In this document: one piece after another, positions 1 to 5,711 of the stretch
How positions within the stretch are numbered: position 1 is the first letter of the stretch
Layout: the number at the start of each line of letters is the position of its first letter
Assembly: GCA_903932385.1 (NCBI GenBank)
Contig: CAIZGA010000127.1
Span: 1 to 5,711 of the forward strand
DNA: 5,711 nt
Direction of reading: 5' to 3'
From: an uncultured Acidobacteriota bacterium
GTDB lineage: Bacteria > Acidobacteriota > Terriglobia > Terriglobales > Acidobacteriaceae
Made by a program: the position numbers and the translations under genes
Notes under the pieces: model-generated
What the model saw: the letters and a program-made list of their open reading frames with translations, nothing else
The model's database searches: none
Told to the model about the DNA's origin: nothing

Positions 1-603
1 CAGGCGCAGCGGCAGGTGCGTGGCCGCATCCAGCTCCAGGGTCGTGCTCAGATTATCGGCGGAGATCAACGTGATTTTGTCGGCCAGCCTGCGCTCCACC
101 ATGCTCTGGCCCTCGGAGAGAAACAGCGTCCGCGGATCATTCCGCCAGACCTGCACCATGGTGAAGAGGGAGTGTGCGCGCCGAGCGGCATAATCCTGCG
201 CCGGCTCTTTCGGAAGCAACGTTCTGCCGCGATACGTCACTTCCCACGCGCGTCCGTCGATAAACAGCTCAACATCGTCGCGATGCTTGCCCAGTTCCAC
301 ACGCTCCTGCAGCTGCTTGTGCCCCTGCGCATCGGTTACCACATGCTGGTAGTCCCAGAAAGAAAGTGTGGCCATCTCCGGGCGACCATGATCGAAGCCT
401 GCCAGTTGCCCGTCAATGTGCCAGCTAGTCAAATCCAGCCAGCGCGCGCCTCCATAGGCCTGCACCATCGCATCCAGCAACGCATGCGCTTTTTTGCTGT
501 TGGCCTCGGCTGTCGAATCGGTCTGTTGCGCCCACGCCGTTGAATGCAGGCACAGCAGCAACACAACCAACAGGCACGCAAAAGATCTCTTGCTGTACTT
601 CAT
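1..603 (-). CDS. Exported protein of unknown function (3' end beyond window)
   Basis: This frame is open from an ATG at 603-601 to the left edge, giving 201 residues with no stop, so the C-terminus is missing. The N-terminus is a clear Sec signal peptide: a basic start (MKYSKR), a hydrophobic core at about residues 8-19 and an A-W-A cleavage site at 23-25 before QQ. It has no proper lipobox, so a soluble periplasmic or secreted protein is likely. The mature part begins with a helix (ALLDAMVQAYGG) and continues with alternating hydrophobic stretches (WHIDGQLAGF, VELFIDGRAWEVTYRG, KITLISADNLSTTLELD) that look like beta strands of a LolA-like sheet. It resembles a conserved acidobacterial hypothetical family from memory; its function is unknown. 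The chosen ATG has GGAG at 615-618, 11 bases upstream. An in-frame ATG at 636-634 would add 11 residues and spoil the signal peptide. The plus-strand reading frame opposite it is a shadow. Confidence 0.8.
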   Translation of the reverse strand, partial: MKYSKRSFACLLVVLLLCLHSTAWAQQTDSTAEANSKKAHALLDAMVQAYGGARWLDLTSWHIDGQLAGFDHGRPEMATLSFWDYQHVVTDAQGHKQLQERVELGKHRDDVELFIDGRAWEVTYRGRTLLPKEPAQDYAARRAHSLFTMVQVWRNDPRTLFLSEGQSMVERRLADKITLISADNLSTTLELDAATHLPLRL

Positions 604-739
604 CGAATCAATTTCTCCAGTTGCATGAAACCACATTGCGCTATGAATCCACAGTTGTATGAAATCCTGAATGCGCGGTTCTCTGAAATATAGACGGATT
701 CAATTGCCAATGCGGTACCGTGAAAGTCTCAGCGCGTCA

Positions 740-1210
740 CTACTTTCTCTTTTTCTTCGTTTTCGATACCGCAGCCGCCCTGCCCGCGACCTTCTTCTTA
801 GCAACAGTCTTCTTCGCAGCCAATAGTTTCTTTCTCTCGCTCGGCGAAAGTGCCAGAAAGGCCCGTGTATGCGCCGGCAGTTTCTGGAAGACTCGTTCCC
901 TAGCCGCGGCCAGCAACAGCTGTAAATCGGCCTTGCTCAGCGCCCGCCAATGCTCCAGCGCCACCCAGTGCGCCCGTGCAAGGTACGGCGCTGGGATGAC
1001 GCCATCCATCTCCAGCAACTCGTCGTACAGCTCCGGACCGGCGGCAAAGCTCAACACCGGCCCCTCGCCCCGTTCCAGATTGGCCAAGGCAAACATCTTG
1101 CCGCCCACTTCTTTCTCTGCCGTCCAGAAGACCAGCGCGCCGCCCCACTGCACGGTTTCCGTCACATGCGGCAACCCCAGCAGATACTGCCTCACCCACT
1201 CAGCGTCCAT
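740..1210 (-). CDS. MmcQ/YjbR-family protein with lysine-rich tail
   Basis: A 156-residue protein of the MmcQ/YjbR family, small cytoplasmic proteins with a CyaY-like fold, often annotated as DNA-binding, whose biochemical role is not settled. Family hallmarks in order: [18 protein letters not shown] (1-18), QWG (21-23), [11 protein letters not shown] (36-46), LSF (53-55) and the highly typical [15 protein letters not shown] (72-86). The core ends near residue 120. It is followed by an unusual tail (126-156) in which 15 of 31 residues are Lys or Arg, mixed with Ala and Val, like histone-H1-type nucleic-acid-binding tails. I chose the ATG at 1210-1208 because it matches the family's usual N-terminus and has GGAA 8 bases upstream. 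The longest open frame (ATG at 1297) would add 29 unfamiliar residues and overlap the start of tyrS. It is divergent from tyrS and in the same direction as the exported-protein gene 136 bases downstream. Family is sure; DNA binding is inferred. Confidence 0.88.
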   Translation of the reverse strand: MDAEWVRQYLLGLPHVTETVQWGGALVFWTAEKEVGGKMFALANLERGEGPVLSFAAGPELYDELLEMDGVIPAPYLARAHWVALEHWRALSKADLQLLLAAARERVFQKLPAHTRAFLALSPSERKKLLAAKKTVAKKKVAGRAAAVSKTKKKRK

Positions 1211-1271
1211 GCCCAATTCCATCCATGCCAGCAAGCTATCATGAATCCCACGCGTCTCACGCCCGCGCTTC

Positions 1272-1279
1272 TTTATACT
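1272..1279. promoter_or_regulatory. Possible divergent -10 patch for tyrS and the yjbR-like gene
   Basis: This AT patch in the 80-base divergent region reads TATACT on the plus strand (1274-1279), five of six matches to the -10 consensus, 11 bases before the tyrS ATG. On the minus strand it reads TATAAA (1277-1272), also five of six, which would give the yjbR-like mRNA a leader of about 55 bases. No good -35 box is seen on either strand. The best candidate on the minus side is TTGTGC with 16-base spacing, matching three of six positions. This is sequence resemblance only. Confidence 0.35.
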
Positions 1280-1290
1280 TGTTAGTGACC

Positions 1291-2535
1291 ATGGCACAAT
1301 TTCCTTCAGTTGACGAACAGCTAGAGTACATCCAGAAAGGCGCGGCGGAAATCATTCCCCTGCCCGCGCTTCGCGAACGCATTGAGAAGTCCCTCGCCAG
1401 CGGCAAACCTATGCGCATCAAGGCAGGCTTTGACCCTACGGCACCGGACCTGCATCTGGGCCACACCGTGCTCATACGCAAGCTGAAACATTTTCAGGAA
1501 CTCGGCCACACCGTTGTCTTTCTCATCGGCGACTCCACCGCGCTCATTGGCGACCCTACCGGCCGCTCGCAAACGCGCAAGCCACTGACGCGTGAAGAAA
1601 TCGTATCCAATTCTGAAACCTACAAAGAACAGGTTTTCAAGATTCTTGATCCGAAGAAGACCGAGGTTCGCTTCAACTCCGAGTGGCTCGACAAGCTGAG
1701 CTACTATGACCTGGTCAAACTGCTGGCGCAATTCACTGTCTCGCAGATGCTGGAACGCGAAGACTTCCACAAACGCTTCAACGAAGAACATCCCATCGCG
1801 CTGCATGAACTCATCTATCCCATCGCGCAGGGTTATGACTCCGTCGCGCTCGAGGCCGATGTTGAACTCGGCGGCACCGACCAGAAATTCAATTTGATGC
1901 GTGGCCGCGATTTGCAGAAGCACTTCGGCCAGCCGCAGCAAATCATCCTGATGACACCGATTCTTGAGGGCCTGGACGGCGTACAGAAAATGTCGAAGTC
2001 TCTCGGCAACGCCATCGGCATCAAGGAGTCGCCGGGCGAAATGTACGGCAAGCTGATGTCCATCTCCGACGAGTTGATGTGGCGCTACTGGACGCTGCTG
2101 ACCGACCTGCGCCAGAGTGAGATTGACGCGCTGCGCGCCGGCGTCGCTGCCGGGTCCGTGCATCCGATGGACACAAAAAAGCGGCTGGCACGCACCATCG
2201 TCGCCGACTTTCACTCCGCCGAAGAAGCGCAGCGTGCCGATGAAAACTGGGCGAAGCAATTCCAGCAAGGCAGCGTTGCCGATGATCTGGAAGAAGTCGC
2301 CGTGGCGCACAGCGATGTGCTCTGGTCGATTGCCAAGTTGGTGCGCGCAGTGGGACTCGCTTCAGGAACCGAAGCCGTCAAACTGCTGAAGGCCGGCGCT
2401 GTTTCCATCAACAATGTGAAGCAGGCCGGAACCAGCTTTGCTCCCGAAGCCGATACTCCGGAACCTAGCGTAGCCAATCCGTTGCGGGTGACAGTCCGCG
2501 TGGGTAAGCGTGCAAAAATCGCTGTGATTTCTTAA
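1291..2535 (+). CDS. tyrS: Tyrosyl-tRNA synthetase
   Basis: Class I aminoacyl-tRNA synthetase, cytoplasmic, which attaches tyrosine to tRNA-Tyr using ATP. At 414 residues it is full length. The Rossmann catalytic core carries the HIGH signature as HLGH (55-58) within [15 protein letters not shown], the form typical of the TyrRS-2/TyrZ type rather than the E. coli TyrS type. Also present are the [14 protein letters not shown] segment (80-93), the tyrosine-pocket region YPIAQGYDS (176-184), GGTDQKFN (194-201), and KMSKS (233-237) followed by LGN. A C-terminal S4 RNA-binding domain occupies about 347-412 ([14 protein letters not shown]). The ATG at 1291 is preferred: the open frame extends upstream to 1225, but those residues are not family-like and would run into the divergent gene. 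A GTG at 1285 is an alternative start two codons earlier. There is no Shine-Dalgarno sequence before either. The stop overlaps the stop of the convergent HAD gene by 4 bases. It is a housekeeping gene with no functional tie to its neighbours. Confidence 0.97.
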   Translation: MAQFPSVDEQLEYIQKGAAEIIPLPALRERIEKSLASGKPMRIKAGFDPTAPDLHLGHTVLIRKLKHFQELGHTVVFLIGDSTALIGDPTGRSQTRKPLTREEIVSNSETYKEQVFKILDPKKTEVRFNSEWLDKLSYYDLVKLLAQFTVSQMLEREDFHKRFNEEHPIALHELIYPIAQGYDSVALEADVELGGTDQKFNLMRGRDLQKHFGQPQQIILMTPILEGLDGVQKMSKSLGNAIGIKESPGEMYGKLMSISDELMWRYWTLLTDLRQSEIDALRAGVAAGSVHPMDTKKRLARTIVADFHSAEEAQRADENWAKQFQQGSVADDLEEVAVAHSDVLWSIAKLVRAVGLASGTEAVKLLKAGAVSINNVKQAGTSFAPEADTPEPSVANPLRVTVRVGKRAKIAVIS

Positions 2536-3101
2536 GGATTTTTCTGTAGCAGCCACGCGCGAACATCTTCCAGCGACTGCACAAAAATGTAGTCGCCTGT
2601 GCAGGCTCCGTCTTCGGTGCCATGAATCAAAAATGCCTGCCCTACGCCGGCAGCGTTGGCCGCGCCAATGTCGGTGCAGCGGTCGCCCACCATTACGCTG
2701 GCTGACAAATCCAATTCAAACTCTTCCGCACCGCGCAGAATCATTCCCGGCCCCGGCTTGCGGTCGTGTGAGTCGCGTCGGTACTCCGGCAATTCCGCTT
2801 CCGGATGAAACGGGCAATGATAGACGGCATCGAACGTCACGCCGCGTTTGGCAAACTCCGCGCGCATCCAGTCCATCAAAATAAAATAATCTTCTTCCGT
2901 GTGGATGCCGCGCCCGATGCCGCCCTGATTGGTGACGATAATCAGCCGATAGCCAAGCTCCTGCGCCGTTGCACACAATTCAAAAATGCCGGGCATGAAG
3001 CGTGCATGTTCAATCTGATAAAGATAATTGCTCTCGACGTTGATGACGCCGTCACGGTCCAGAAACAGCGCACGTGAGATTTTATTTGTATGAGTACTCA
3101 T
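2532..3101 (-). CDS. GmhB-like HAD-IIIA phosphatase, zinc-loop-degenerate
   Basis: A 189-residue HAD-superfamily phosphatase of the subfamily that includes D-glycero-D-manno-heptose 1,7-bisphosphate 7-phosphatase (GmhB) and the HisB histidinol-phosphatase domain. Catalytic motifs: DRDGVIN (15-21; Asp15 nucleophile, Asp17 acid/base), [10 protein letters not shown] (56-65; motif II), DRKPGPGM (112-119; motif III Lys114) and GDRCTD (138-143; acidic Mg2+ motif IV). The loop before motif III keeps the GmhB spacing (CPFHPE at 95-100, RRDSHDRKP at 107-115). Compared from memory with E. coli GmhB, whose zinc ligands are Cys-x-His and Cys-x-Cys, only the first Cys is kept; the others read Phe, Ser and Asp, so it probably binds no zinc. 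It is the last gene of the rml operon, 37 bases after rmlD, with only a weak ribosome site (AAGAG, 3110-3106). The likely role is removal of a phosphate from a heptose bisphosphate or similar sugar phosphate for polysaccharide precursors. HisB-type or another substrate cannot be excluded. Confidence 0.85.
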   Translation of the reverse strand: MSTHTNKISRALFLDRDGVINVESNYLYQIEHARFMPGIFELCATAQELGYRLIIVTNQGGIGRGIHTEEDYFILMDWMRAEFAKRGVTFDAVYHCPFHPEAELPEYRRDSHDRKPGPGMILRGAEEFELDLSASVMVGDRCTDIGAANAAGVGQAFLIHGTEDGACTGDYIFVQSLEDVRAWLLQKNP

Positions 3102-3138
3102 GCTGCTCTTATTCTATCGTTCGCCGGCAATACGATGC

Positions 3139-4107
3139 TCAGCTCAGGCCCTGCTCGCCCTGGCTGGCAATTTCCTTCAGCACGCAGGTCAGCGATTCCT
3201 GCCATGGCGGCAGTTGAACATTGAAGACGCGCTTGATGCGGCTGCAATCCAATCGTGAATTTTTCGGCCGCTTGGCTGGCGTGATGTACTCCGCCGTGGT
3301 GATGGGAACAATGCGGCCCCACTTCGCTTTCGGCATCAGCACATATAACTGGACCAGTGCCTCGGCGGCAAAACCATACCATGTGGTTTCTCCACTGCCG
3401 CAGAGATGATAAACGCCGTTGTAGCGTTTCATCGCCTGTGCCGGTGTTACGTCCGCAGCCTGCGCCTCGGCGGAAATTCTATCCACAATTTTTTTCGTGG
3501 CTTCAGCAACATCGCGCGTCCATGTGGGTGAACCATGCTGATCATTCACAATCCGCACCGGCACATTGCTGGTCGCCGCCTTGTGTACCAGCCGCAAAAT
3601 GGTCCGCAGAAAATTCGTGCCCGTTGCTCCATATAGCCAGCTGATGCGAAAAATCAGATGCGATGCGCCGCTATGCGCCAGCGCGCGTTCACCCCCCAGC
3701 TTGCTGCGCCCATAGGCATTGGCAGGCGCGGCACTGTCGCTCTCGTCATACGCAGAACTTTTTGTGCCGTCAAAAACATAATCGGTGGAGTAGTGAATTA
3801 CCGCTGCACCAAGTTGCGCCGCCTCTTCCGCCATCATCCGCACAGACTCCGAATTCACCGTCTGCGCCACGCCGGCATCTACTTCTGCGCGGTCCACCGC
3901 CGTGTACGCGGAGGCATTGATAATCCAGTGCGGCTGAAATCCAACAATCGCCTGGCCCACGGAATCCGGACGCATCATGTCCACTTCCATGCGCGTCGGC
4001 GCTTCTACGTCCATCGTGTCACCGAATGCGCGCAGCAGTTCGCGGCCAAGCTGGCCTGTGCCGCCGAGCAATAACAGACGTGGACGCTCCGGCCCGATCG
4101 ATGGCAT
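3139..4107 (-). CDS. rmlD: dTDP-4-dehydrorhamnose reductase
   Basis: A 322-residue extended short-chain dehydrogenase of the RmlD/RfbD family. It performs the last step of dTDP-L-rhamnose synthesis, the NAD(P)H-dependent reduction of dTDP-4-dehydro-L-rhamnose, in the cytoplasm. Visible motifs: the nucleotide-binding glycine loop GGTGQLG (15-21), NASAYTAVDRAE (64-75), YSTDYVFDG with the catalytic Thr-Asp region (106-114), YGRSK with catalytic Tyr132 and Lys136, RISWLYG (154-160), DQHGSPT (189-195), and a C-terminal KRPKNSRLD typical of the substrate-binding domain. It is slightly longer than usual (about 290-300 residues), because of a leader of about 9 residues and an Ala-rich insertion (ISAEAQAADVTPAQAMKR) before YNGVYHLCG. 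Its ATG follows the rmlA stop with no gap (TAA then ATG). A weak AAGG (4119-4116) lies 8 bases upstream, inside the end of rmlA, so translation is probably coupled. Motif set and context make the assignment firm. Confidence 0.96.
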   Translation of the reverse strand: MPSIGPERPRLLLLGGTGQLGRELLRAFGDTMDVEAPTRMEVDMMRPDSVGQAIVGFQPHWIINASAYTAVDRAEVDAGVAQTVNSESVRMMAEEAAQLGAAVIHYSTDYVFDGTKSSAYDESDSAAPANAYGRSKLGGERALAHSGASHLIFRISWLYGATGTNFLRTILRLVHKAATSNVPVRIVNDQHGSPTWTRDVAEATKKIVDRISAEAQAADVTPAQAMKRYNGVYHLCGSGETTWYGFAAEALVQLYVLMPKAKWGRIVPITTAEYITPAKRPKNSRLDCSRIKRVFNVQLPPWQESLTCVLKEIASQGEQGLS

Positions 4108-4983
4108 TTAATAAACCTTTTCGCGTAGCTGTCGAATAAGATACTGGCCGTATGTGCTCTTTGCAATCTTTGCGGCAAGATTTTCTAGTTCAGTTGCGCT
4201 GATGTATCCCATTCTGAACGCAATCTCTTCCGGACACGCCACCTTCAACCCCTGGCGTTTTTCGATTGTTTGAATAAATGCCGAGGCTTCCATCAGCGAA
4301 TCATGCGTTCCTGTGTCAAGCCATGCGATGCCGCGCCCCAACACTTCTGTGCGCAACTGGCCGCGCTGCATGTACCAGCGGTTCAAATCTGTAATTTCCA
4401 ATTCACCGCGAGGAGAGGGTTTCAGCGATCGCGCCGCTTCCACAACCTGGCCGTCGTAGAAATAAACTCCGGTTACAGCGTAGCGAGACTTCGGCACCGC
4501 CGGCTTTTCTTCCAGTGATACCGCGCGCCCTTCGGCGTCAAACTCCACCACGCCGTAACGTTCTGGGTCCAGCACCGGGTACGCAAAAATGGTTGCGCCT
4601 TCGCTGAAGGTGCTGGCGGTGCGTAATTTCTTCGGCAGGTCATGCCCGTAAAAAATATTGTCGCCCAGCACAAGCGAACACTTTTCCCCGGCAATAAAAT
4701 CGCTGCCAATCAAAAACGCCTGCGCCAACCCATCCGGCGACGGTTGCACTTTGTATTCAAAATGCAGTCCCCACTGGCTGCCATCTCCCAGCAGTTGCTC
4801 AAATCGCGGCAAGTCCGCCGGCGTGGAAATGATAAGAATTTCGCGGATGCCCGCCAGCATCAGCACAGAGAGCGGATAGTAAATCATCGGCTTGTCATAC
4901 ACCGGCAGCAATTGCTTGGACACAACCTGCGTCACCGGATGCAGCCGCGTGCCGGAACCGCCGGCCAGAATGATGCCCTTCAT
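4108..4983 (-). CDS. rmlA: Glucose-1-phosphate thymidylyltransferase
   Basis: A 291-residue nucleotidyltransferase, the usual RmlA length. It joins glucose-1-phosphate and dTTP into dTDP-glucose plus pyrophosphate, the committed and normally dTDP-rhamnose-inhibited step of the pathway. Motifs: the nucleotide-binding signature GGSGTRL (8-14), [11 protein letters not shown] (23-33), LGDNIFYG with the metal-binding Asp108 (106-113), YGVVEFD (143-149), EEKP (158-161), ITDLN (197-201) and WLDTGT (221-226). The start is well fixed: ATG at 4983-4981 overlaps the rmlB stop as ATGA and is preceded by a perfect AGGAGG. The stop touches the rmlD start codon. Nothing is truncated or unusual in the protein. 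The next step after RmlB normally needs RmlC, whose gene often lies near rmlA but is not between rmlA and rmlD here. Confidence 0.97.
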   Translation of the reverse strand: MKGIILAGGSGTRLHPVTQVVSKQLLPVYDKPMIYYPLSVLMLAGIREILIISTPADLPRFEQLLGDGSQWGLHFEYKVQPSPDGLAQAFLIGSDFIAGEKCSLVLGDNIFYGHDLPKKLRTASTFSEGATIFAYPVLDPERYGVVEFDAEGRAVSLEEKPAVPKSRYAVTGVYFYDGQVVEAARSLKPSPRGELEITDLNRWYMQRGQLRTEVLGRGIAWLDTGTHDSLMEASAFIQTIEKRQGLKVACPEEIAFRMGYISATELENLAAKIAKSTYGQYLIRQLREKVY

Positions 4984-5711
4984 TTCGCGCCTCCTGATGC
5001 GGTGCCGCGTGCATCATAATTTTTTTCAATCCACTGGCGATACGCGCCACTGGTAATTTCTTCCACCCACGCCGCATTGGCCAGGTACCACTCCACAGTT
5101 TTCCGCAAACCGGTAGAAAAACTTTCCTGCGGCTTCCATCCCAGTTCGCGCTCAATCTTGCGTGCGTCTATTGCGTACCGACGATCGTGGCCCGGCCGGT
5201 CCTGCACCATGCGCACCAGCTGCGCGTGCGGCTTGTAGGCCGAGTGCGGCACCAATTCATCCAGCAACGCGCAGATGGCATGCACCACATCAATGTTCGC
5301 CTGCTGATTATTTCCGCCGATGTTGTACGTCTCGCCCGGCGCGCCCGCTTCCAGCACGCGTTCCAACGCGCGGCAGTGGTCTTCCACATACAGCCAGTCG
5401 CGCACCTGCTTTCCATCGCCGTACACCGGCAACGGTTTGCCCGCCAGCGCGTGCGTGATAATCAACGGCAATAGCTTTTCAGGAAACTGGTACGGTCCAT
5501 AATTGTTGGAGCAGTTCGTGATGATGGTCGGCATGCCATAGGTGTGGAACCAAGCACGCACCAGATGGTCCGACCCGGCTTTCGATGCCGCATAGGGACT
5601 GTTCGGTGCATACGGTGTTGTCTCGCTGAAAGCCGGGTCTTCCGGCGTCAGTGTTCCATATACTTCATCGGTGGAAACATGCAGAAAGCGGAAGTTGTTT
5701 TTCGCATCGCC
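4980..5711 (-). CDS. rmlB: dTDP-glucose 4,6-dehydratase (5' end beyond window)
   Basis: The C-terminal 243 residues of RmlB; the NAD-binding N-terminus, roughly 100 residues, lies outside the right edge. The enzyme converts dTDP-glucose to dTDP-4-keto-6-deoxyglucose with tightly bound NAD+. In fragment numbering the motifs are HVSTDEVYG with the catalytic Thr14-Asp15-Glu16 (11-19), YAASK with catalytic Tyr40 and Lys44, [14 protein letters not shown] (66-79), [10 protein letters not shown] (103-112), YNIGG (129-133) and RPGHDRRYA (172-180). These are all characteristic of RmlB rather than of UDP-glucose epimerases. The frame is open to the window edge, so a GTG at 5561 is only an internal valine codon. 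The end of the gene overlaps the rmlA start by 4 bases (ATGA), and its last codons carry the rmlA ribosome site. It is the most upstream visible gene of the operon, whose promoter must lie outside the window. Confidence 0.97.
   Translation of the reverse strand, partial: GDAKNNFRFLHVSTDEVYGTLTPEDPAFSETTPYAPNSPYAASKAGSDHLVRAWFHTYGMPTIITNCSNNYGPYQFPEKLLPLIITHALAGKPLPVYGDGKQVRDWLYVEDHCRALERVLEAGAPGETYNIGGNNQQANIDVVHAICALLDELVPHSAYKPHAQLVRMVQDRPGHDRRYAIDARKIERELGWKPQESFSTGLRKTVEWYLANAAWVEEITSGAYRQWIEKNYDARGTASGGAK
4990..4995 (-). promoter_or_regulatory. Strong rmlA ribosome binding site inside rmlB
   Basis: The minus strand reads AGGAGG 6 bases before the rmlA ATG. It is a full match to the anti-Shine-Dalgarno sequence and lies within the last codons of rmlB (Ser-Gly-Gly). 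Together with the ATGA overlap it fixes the rmlA start and points to efficient, coupled translation. It is much stronger than the sites before rmlD or the HAD gene. Confidence 0.85.

Noticed and set aside
16..543. Plus-strand reading frame of 175 residues
   Set aside because: It lies opposite a better minus-strand gene with signal peptide, ribosome site and open frame to the edge; its own protein is low-complexity His/Arg/Gln-rich, as expected of a shadow.
604..739. Inverted heptamer TGAATCC/GGATTCA in the gap between the two left genes
   Set aside because: The arms are far apart (about 55 bases), with no U-tract and no other support for a terminator or operator; likely chance.
1225..1290. 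Upstream extension of tyrS to an ATG at 1225
   Set aside because: The residues are not TyrRS-like, there is no ribosome site, and the extension would cover the likely promoter region.
1211..1297. N-terminal extension of the yjbR-like gene to an ATG at 1297
   Set aside because: The added 29 residues do not look like the family and would overlap the tyrS start; the ATG at 1210 matches the usual family N-terminus.
1321..2310. Minus-strand open frame of 329 residues antisense to tyrS
   Set aside because: Long antisense frames are common opposite GC-rich genes; no recognisable motif, and tyrS is certain on the other strand.
2513..2530. Possible hairpin terminator at the tyrS/HAD junction (AAATC-GCTGT-GATTT)
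   Set aside because: Only a 5-base, mostly A-T stem; on the minus strand the T-run overlaps the stem. Too weak to call.
3658..4074. Plus-strand reading frame of 138 residues opposite rmlD
   Set aside because: Arg/His/Cys-rich shadow of a well-identified gene, with no family motif.
4980..5561. A separate 193-residue gene starting at a GTG at 5561
   Set aside because: The frame continues open to the right edge with core RmlB motifs (TDEVYG, YAASK), so this is the interior of rmlB.

Overview
The window is ordinary, densely packed bacterial chromosome. It looks moderately GC-rich, and no insertion sequence, integrase, tRNA, rRNA or CRISPR repeat is visible. The best lineage guess is Acidobacteriota (Terriglobia / Acidobacteriaceae). 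It rests mainly on the exported protein at the left edge, whose layout resembles a conserved hypothetical family I associate with that phylum. This is an inference from memory, not a search result.

Left part (1-1290). Two genes are read on the minus strand: a secreted protein of unknown function that runs off the left edge (1-603), and an MmcQ/YjbR-family protein with a lysine-rich C-terminal tail (740-1210). The 136-base gap between them holds no recognisable gene. The 80 bases at 1211-1290 form a divergent intergenic region with an AT patch (1272-1279) that resembles a -10 element on both strands.

Middle (1291-2535). tyrS, a full-length tyrosyl-tRNA synthetase, is the only convincing plus-strand gene. 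It has no Shine-Dalgarno sequence and may be leaderless or nearly so. Its stop codon overlaps the stop of the convergent gene on its right.

Right part (2532-5711). A tight minus-strand operon runs right to left: rmlB (5' end outside the window), rmlA, rmlD, then a GmhB-like HAD phosphatase. The junctions are an ATGA overlap (rmlB/rmlA), directly adjacent TAA-ATG (rmlA/rmlD) and a 37-base gap (rmlD/HAD). RmlA activates glucose-1-phosphate to dTDP-glucose, RmlB dehydrates it to the 4-keto-6-deoxy sugar, and RmlD performs the final reduction to dTDP-L-rhamnose. The 3,5-epimerase RmlC is not in the visible part. The HAD protein belongs to the heptose-bisphosphate phosphatase family but has lost most of its zinc-loop ligands. 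Together the cluster points to supply of nucleotide sugars for surface polysaccharide or LPS.

I found no convincing new system. The points most worth checking are the zinc-less HAD phosphatase coupled to rml genes, the missing rmlC, the leader-poor tyrS start with a possible face-to-face promoter, and the shared TTAA stop between convergent genes.
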